Shown here one piece after another: positions 45,245 through 48,247 of a stretch of 48,247 bases of DNA. The stretch comes from Pseudomonas endophytica. Its GTDB lineage: Bacteria; Pseudomonadota; Gammaproteobacteria; Pseudomonadales; Pseudomonadaceae. Each line of letters begins with the position of its first letter. The first letter of the stretch is position 1. The stretch spans positions 1 to 48,247 of the forward strand of contig NZ_LLWH01000113.1 of assembly GCF_001411475.1 (NCBI RefSeq), read 5' to 3'. Under the pieces are notes generated by a model. The model was not told the DNA's origin and made no database searches. It saw only the letters and a list, made by a program, of their open reading frames with translations. A program made the position numbers and the translations under genes.

Positions 45245-46653
45245 GGTTGTGCAGCCTGATAAACTTTATCCCCTATATACTCGCCAGCCTGACCACCGAC
45301 AGTCGTACCCACCCATGCGCCAGTACCTACTAAGGCCGCAACACAGACAACACCACCAATACCTGTCGAAACGCCAAGCGCTAGGCATATCGGTATACCC
45401 GCTAATTTGCCTATTTCCCCGCCCACAGCACCACCAAAGGTGGACATTCCAAACTTCCCCCCCTCAGTAAACTTAACCTTCTCACAAGCCGCTCCAGAGT
45501 CGCCGTTGCACACCTGCTGGATAGCCAACAACGAGGAGACGCCGCCAATACCAATGCCGATGTACCCACCTGCCTTCATGTACTGGGTCGCACGACTGGT
45601 TGCGTCCACGTGGGTGGCGTAACCCGGGATCTGGCCCGGCGCACCGGCCTTGCTCCAGTGGTGCACCAAGCTACGGCTGGAAATGCCAAGGGCCGTTTTC
45701 AACTTGGGGTGGTCGCCCAAGGTTGTCTGGCCACGCAAACGAGTGGAGTTCAGCAGGTGTGCATCCAACTGGGCGAGCAGGCTCTGGCGATGGGCGAAGA
45801 ACTGCGGCGACTTTAGGTGGCCGTGTTGGCGATAGCTTGCTTGATGCAAGCGTTCCATGGCTTGAAGGGTGTCGCGCAAGCTAGTCAGGTGCGTTTCCAT
45901 CACCACTGCGCTGACGCCAAGCCACGTTGAGGTCTGGCCGGTAAAGCTGGCGATTTCAGCCGCATGGCGCTGTAAAAAATCGGCCTCGCTCGGCGTTAGG
46001 GGCTCAAGGGACTTCTTGACGTGTTGAGCGGCCTCCATCAGTTGCGCTTCTTCACGAGTGCACTGAGCGTTATTCGGGTCGCTCAGTACGATCATCGTGC
46101 CGGCTTTAACCTCGGCCAGATGCGGGTTGAGCGCCCGAAACTTGCTCATTACAGCCGAATCGCGCAGGGGGAAAAGCGTGGACTCCAGCGCTTCACGGGT
46201 CATGCTCTTGGGCGCCACATAAAAGCCCGGCTCCTGGGCCTCTAGGCGGTTGAATGCCGCTGGCGCTGAATGGCTCGAAGGCGTGAAACTGGATTGACGC
46301 GACGCTACCGAGGGGTTGGTTACCGTTGAAGAGGCCGGTTGAGCCGTTCTGCGGGCCGCTGGTGGTGCAGACTTTCCGTTTCTATAGGTGGCAGTAAATA
46401 TCGAGGGAATCAGTCGGGCCCTACAGGGGCAATCGCTGAAGCTATCCAGCGTACCGGCCATTAGCCTGCCATGGCTTTTCATATGCGCAATCCCGCCGAC
46501 GATCCGATACGTTTTTCCGTCCTGACCACAAGAAACCCGATCACCTGCGCAAGCATGTAGAAGCCCAAAGATGTTGATTCTCTTATCACCATCCAACACC
46601 TCACCGCCGCAGGTGGTTTTGTCACCCAAGCCAATGAAATAACCAACACTCAT
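45241..46653 (-). CDS. PAAR-domain polymorphic effector with glycine-zipper (probably pore-forming) tip
   Basis: 470 residues from ATG 46653, with GGGAGG seven bases upstream (a longer open frame has no start signal). Residues 1-85: Cys-rich PAAR-like domain ('DKTTCGGEVLDGDKRINIFG', 'GRLMAGTLDSFSDCPCRARL'), which caps the VgrG spike of a type VI secretion system. 95-140: Ser/Pro/Ala linker. 141-197: LysM-like module ('KFRALNPHLAEVKAGTMIVL'). 200-310: helical region. 315-358: hinge reused in the downstream remnant. 358-470: tip with two or three hydrophobic stretches and GxxxG runs (GGAVGGEIGKLAG, GTGAWVGTTVGGQAGEYIG), two Cys pairs, no nuclease motif. Expected to insert in the target inner membrane. 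No vgrG or T6SS genes are in the window, so it is an orphan effector. Confidence 0.75.
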   Translation of the reverse strand: MSVGYFIGLGDKTTCGGEVLDGDKRINIFGLLHACAGDRVSCGQDGKTYRIVGGIAHMKSHGRLMAGTLDSFSDCPCRARLIPSIFTATYRNGKSAPPAARRTAQPASSTVTNPSVASRQSSFTPSSHSAPAAFNRLEAQEPGFYVAPKSMTREALESTLFPLRDSAVMSKFRALNPHLAEVKAGTMIVLSDPNNAQCTREEAQLMEAAQHVKKSLEPLTPSEADFLQRHAAEIASFTGQTSTWLGVSAVVMETHLTSLRDTLQAMERLHQASYRQHGHLKSPQFFAHRQSLLAQLDAHLLNSTRLRGQTTLGDHPKLKTALGISSRSLVHHWSKAGAPGQIPGYATHVDATSRATQYMKAGGYIGIGIGGVSSLLAIQQVCNGDSGAACEKVKFTEGGKFGMSTFGGAVGGEIGKLAGIPICLALGVSTGIGGVVCVAALVGTGAWVGTTVGGQAGEYIGDKVYQAAQP

Positions 46654-46826
46654 TGATTTTCCTCCCTGTCGGCCTGGTCGAAACCAAGCTGTTTGCGACC
46701 GTAAATTGACTGTCAGTGACGACATCATTCGGACAGCGTGACACTGAGCCACCATGCTCAACGATAGCGATAAGTCTGGTGTGTCTCTGCCGATGGCGGC
46801 ATGTGAAAGGATGTAATCCGCAGGCA
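46654..46826. other. Upstream region of the PAAR effector gene
   Basis: No gene seen. It must hold the effector promoter; GGGAGG next to the start is the only clear signal. The in-frame extension of the effector ORF across this stretch has no start signal and no domain character. Confidence 0.5.
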
Positions 46827-47051
46827 CTACCCTGAAGCGTTGAGCACCCTCAGCGCGTAGGAATATTCCCAAAGATTTTTATTAATCAGCAGGGGGTTCT
46901 CAACGTGTGACTGGATCGCAATCTGCAAAATGCAGCGGGCTTTATCACCGCCTGCGGCAACGGCAGCAGAGATTTGCGTTGGCTTGATGTCGTAAACGCG
47001 CCATTGCGTGGCGTGCGTAGGCATTTGATCGGCCAGCGCCAGCTCTACCAT
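46827..47051 (-). CDS. Hypothetical ORF upstream of the PAAR gene, possible gene remnant
   Basis: 74 residues from ATG 47051 (MVELALADQMPTHATQWRVY); an in-frame TTG lies three codons earlier and a stop soon before that. The product, 'DIKPTQISAAVAAGGDKARC' then 'ILQIAIQSHVENPLLINKNLWEYSYALRVL', has globular, protein-like composition and no signal peptide. No ribosome binding site is evident and it overlaps the upstream region of glyA, so it may be the tail of a gene cut off when the effector cassette entered. Family not recognised. Confidence 0.4.
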   Translation of the reverse strand: MVELALADQMPTHATQWRVYDIKPTQISAAVAAGGDKARCILQIAIQSHVENPLLINKNLWEYSYALRVLNASG

Positions 47052-47111
47052 CTGGCTCAAAGGGCATAAGCCTCACCGAGACGAATGGCGCGCTGGCGCT
47101 GGGAGTACGCA

Positions 47112-48247
47112 ATGTTCAGCAAACACGATCAGATCCAAGGTTATGACGATGCCTTGTTAGCGGCGATCAACGCTGAGGATCAGCGTCAGGAAGATCATAT
47201 TGAGCTGATTGCTTCCGAGAACTACACCAGCCAACGCGTCATGCAAGCCCAAGGCAGCGGTCTGACTAACAAGTACGCAGAAGGCTACCCCGGCAAGCGT
47301 TATTACGGCGGTTGCGAGCATGTGGATAAAGTCGAGCAATTGGCCATCGACCGGGCCAAACAACTGTTCGGCGCCGATTACGCCAACGTGCAACCGCACT
47401 CCGGCAGCCAAGCCAATGCGGCCGTTTACTTGGCCCTACTCAATGCCGGTGACACGGTGCTGGGCATGAGCTTGGCCCACGGTGGCCATTTGACCCACGG
47501 CGCCAGCGTCAGCTTCTCGGGCAAGTTGTACAACGCGGTGCAGTACGGCATTGACACCGCCACCGGCTTGATCGACTACGACGAGGTGGAACGTCTGGCG
47601 GTCGAGCACCAACCCAAGATGATCATTGCCGGCTTTTCGGCTTACTCCAAAACCCTGAACTTTGCGCGTTTCCGTGAGATTGCAGACAAAGTCGGGGCTT
47701 ACCTATTTGTCGACATGGCCCACGTTGCCGGGTTGGTTGCGGCGGGTCTGTACCCCAATCCGCTGCCTTATGCCGACGTGGTGACTACCACCACCCATAA
47801 AACCCTGCGCGGGCCGCGTGGCGGGCTGATTCTGGCCAAGAGCAACGAGGCGCTGGAGAAGAAATTCAATTCCGCGGTATTCCCCGGCGGCCAAGGCGGT
47901 CCGTTGATGCACGTGATTGCGGCCAAAGCCGTGTGCTTTAAGGAAGCGCTGGAGCCAGGCTTTAAAACCTATCAGCAGCAGGTCATCGACAATGCCCAAG
48001 CGATGGCTGAGGTGTTTATCACACGCGGTTACGACGTGGTGTCGGGCGGTACTGACAACCACCTGTTTTTGGTCAGCCTGATTCGTCAGGGCCTGACCGG
48101 CAAAGACGCCGACGCCGCTTTGGGGCGTGCGCACATCACCGTCAATAAAAACGCGGTGCCCAACGACCCGCAATCGCCCTTCGTGACCTCGGGCCTGCGC
48201 ATCGGCACCCCGGCGGTGACCACGCGTGGTCTCCAAGGGGCGCAATG
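47112..48247 (+). CDS. glyA: Serine hydroxymethyltransferase (3' end outside the window)
   Basis: ATG 47112 follows GGGAG. 378 codons are present; about 39 more are expected beyond the right edge (family 417). Converts serine and THF to glycine and 5,10-methylene-THF, the substrate of MetF. '[44 protein letters not shown]' (N-terminal substrate region), '[18 protein letters not shown]', and the PLP lysine K230 in [14 protein letters not shown] are all present. The N-terminus [16 protein letters not shown] matches the GlyA1-type enzyme of pseudomonads (one of two or three paralogues). The segment shown is intact. Confidence 0.95.
   Translation, partial: MFSKHDQIQGYDDALLAAINAEDQRQEDHIELIASENYTSQRVMQAQGSGLTNKYAEGYPGKRYYGGCEHVDKVEQLAIDRAKQLFGADYANVQPHSGSQANAAVYLALLNAGDTVLGMSLAHGGHLTHGASVSFSGKLYNAVQYGIDTATGLIDYDEVERLAVEHQPKMIIAGFSAYSKTLNFARFREIADKVGAYLFVDMAHVAGLVAAGLYPNPLPYADVVTTTTHKTLRGPRGGLILAKSNEALEKKFNSAVFPGGQGGPLMHVIAAKAVCFKEALEPGFKTYQQQVIDNAQAMAEVFITRGYDVVSGGTDNHLFLVSLIRQGLTGKDADAALGRAHITVNKNAVPNDPQSPFVTSGLRIGTPAVTTRGLQGAQ

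Overview
The window is a piece of a Pseudomonas chromosome, most likely from a lower-GC, psychrotolerant member of the P. fluorescens/fragi/lundensis side of the genus (inference from codon use, moderate GC and gene content). The proteins read as close relatives of known Pseudomonas DbpA, YccS, SahR-MetK, DguRABC and GlyA, and the intergenic gaps carry many Pseudomonas-type REP palindromes (GTAGGAGCTGCCG...CGGCAGCTCCTAC).

Layout. 1-102: right end of an IS3-family element, abutting REP repeats. 0.4-11.8 kb: a second-type TldD/TldE-like pair, an MdtD-type MFS exporter, dbpA, a YhiN-like flavoprotein, yccS, elaA, a winged-helix/YgjP-type metalloprotease pair and a DUF6124-like protein. 11.9-17.9 kb (minus strand): central carbon genes tktA, epd, pgk, a small lipoprotein and fba. 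18-20.4 kb: sahR (ArsR-type regulator fused to a methyltransferase-like SAH sensor) and metK behind a perfect 30-bp palindrome. 20.4-27.3 kb: ligB, a DUF1090 protein, a c-type cytochrome lipoprotein, mltA, an enterobacterial-type queC, a MAPEG protein and an NhaP-type antiporter. 27.4-29.8 kb: a two-gene PQQ dehydrogenase with a separate small membrane subunit, arranged like sldBA. 29.8-33.4 kb: dguR-dguABC for D-glutamate/D-glutamine use. 33.5-37.1 kb: rsmE, bioA, a cytochrome b561 and a YceI protein. 37.4-42.1 kb (minus): rhlE with a ~200-nt leader, then metF and ahcY behind an SAH riboswitch. 42.2-44.4 kb: a YciA-like thioesterase, an FNT channel and a hemolysin III-family protein. 44.5-46.7 kb: a PAAR-fused polymorphic toxin with an overlapping membrane immunity gene and a decayed second cassette. 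47.1 kb to the end: glyA, cut by the window edge.

How it works together. The clearest theme is the S-adenosylmethionine cycle: metK makes SAM, ahcY clears SAH, metF and glyA supply one-carbon units, and two independent SAH-sensing devices (the SahR protein and the SAH riboswitch) appear to control metK and ahcY-metF respectively; bioA and rsmE also consume SAM. The tktA-epd-pgk-fba block links pentose phosphate and glycolysis. The accessory part is the PAAR effector locus, which carries a glycine-zipper, probably membrane-inserting toxin tip and shows direct evidence of cassette turnover: a second toxin-hinge fragment fused to a dead immunity copy. A taxonomically out-of-place queC, chimeric REP palindromes and the IS end are further signs of genome plasticity.
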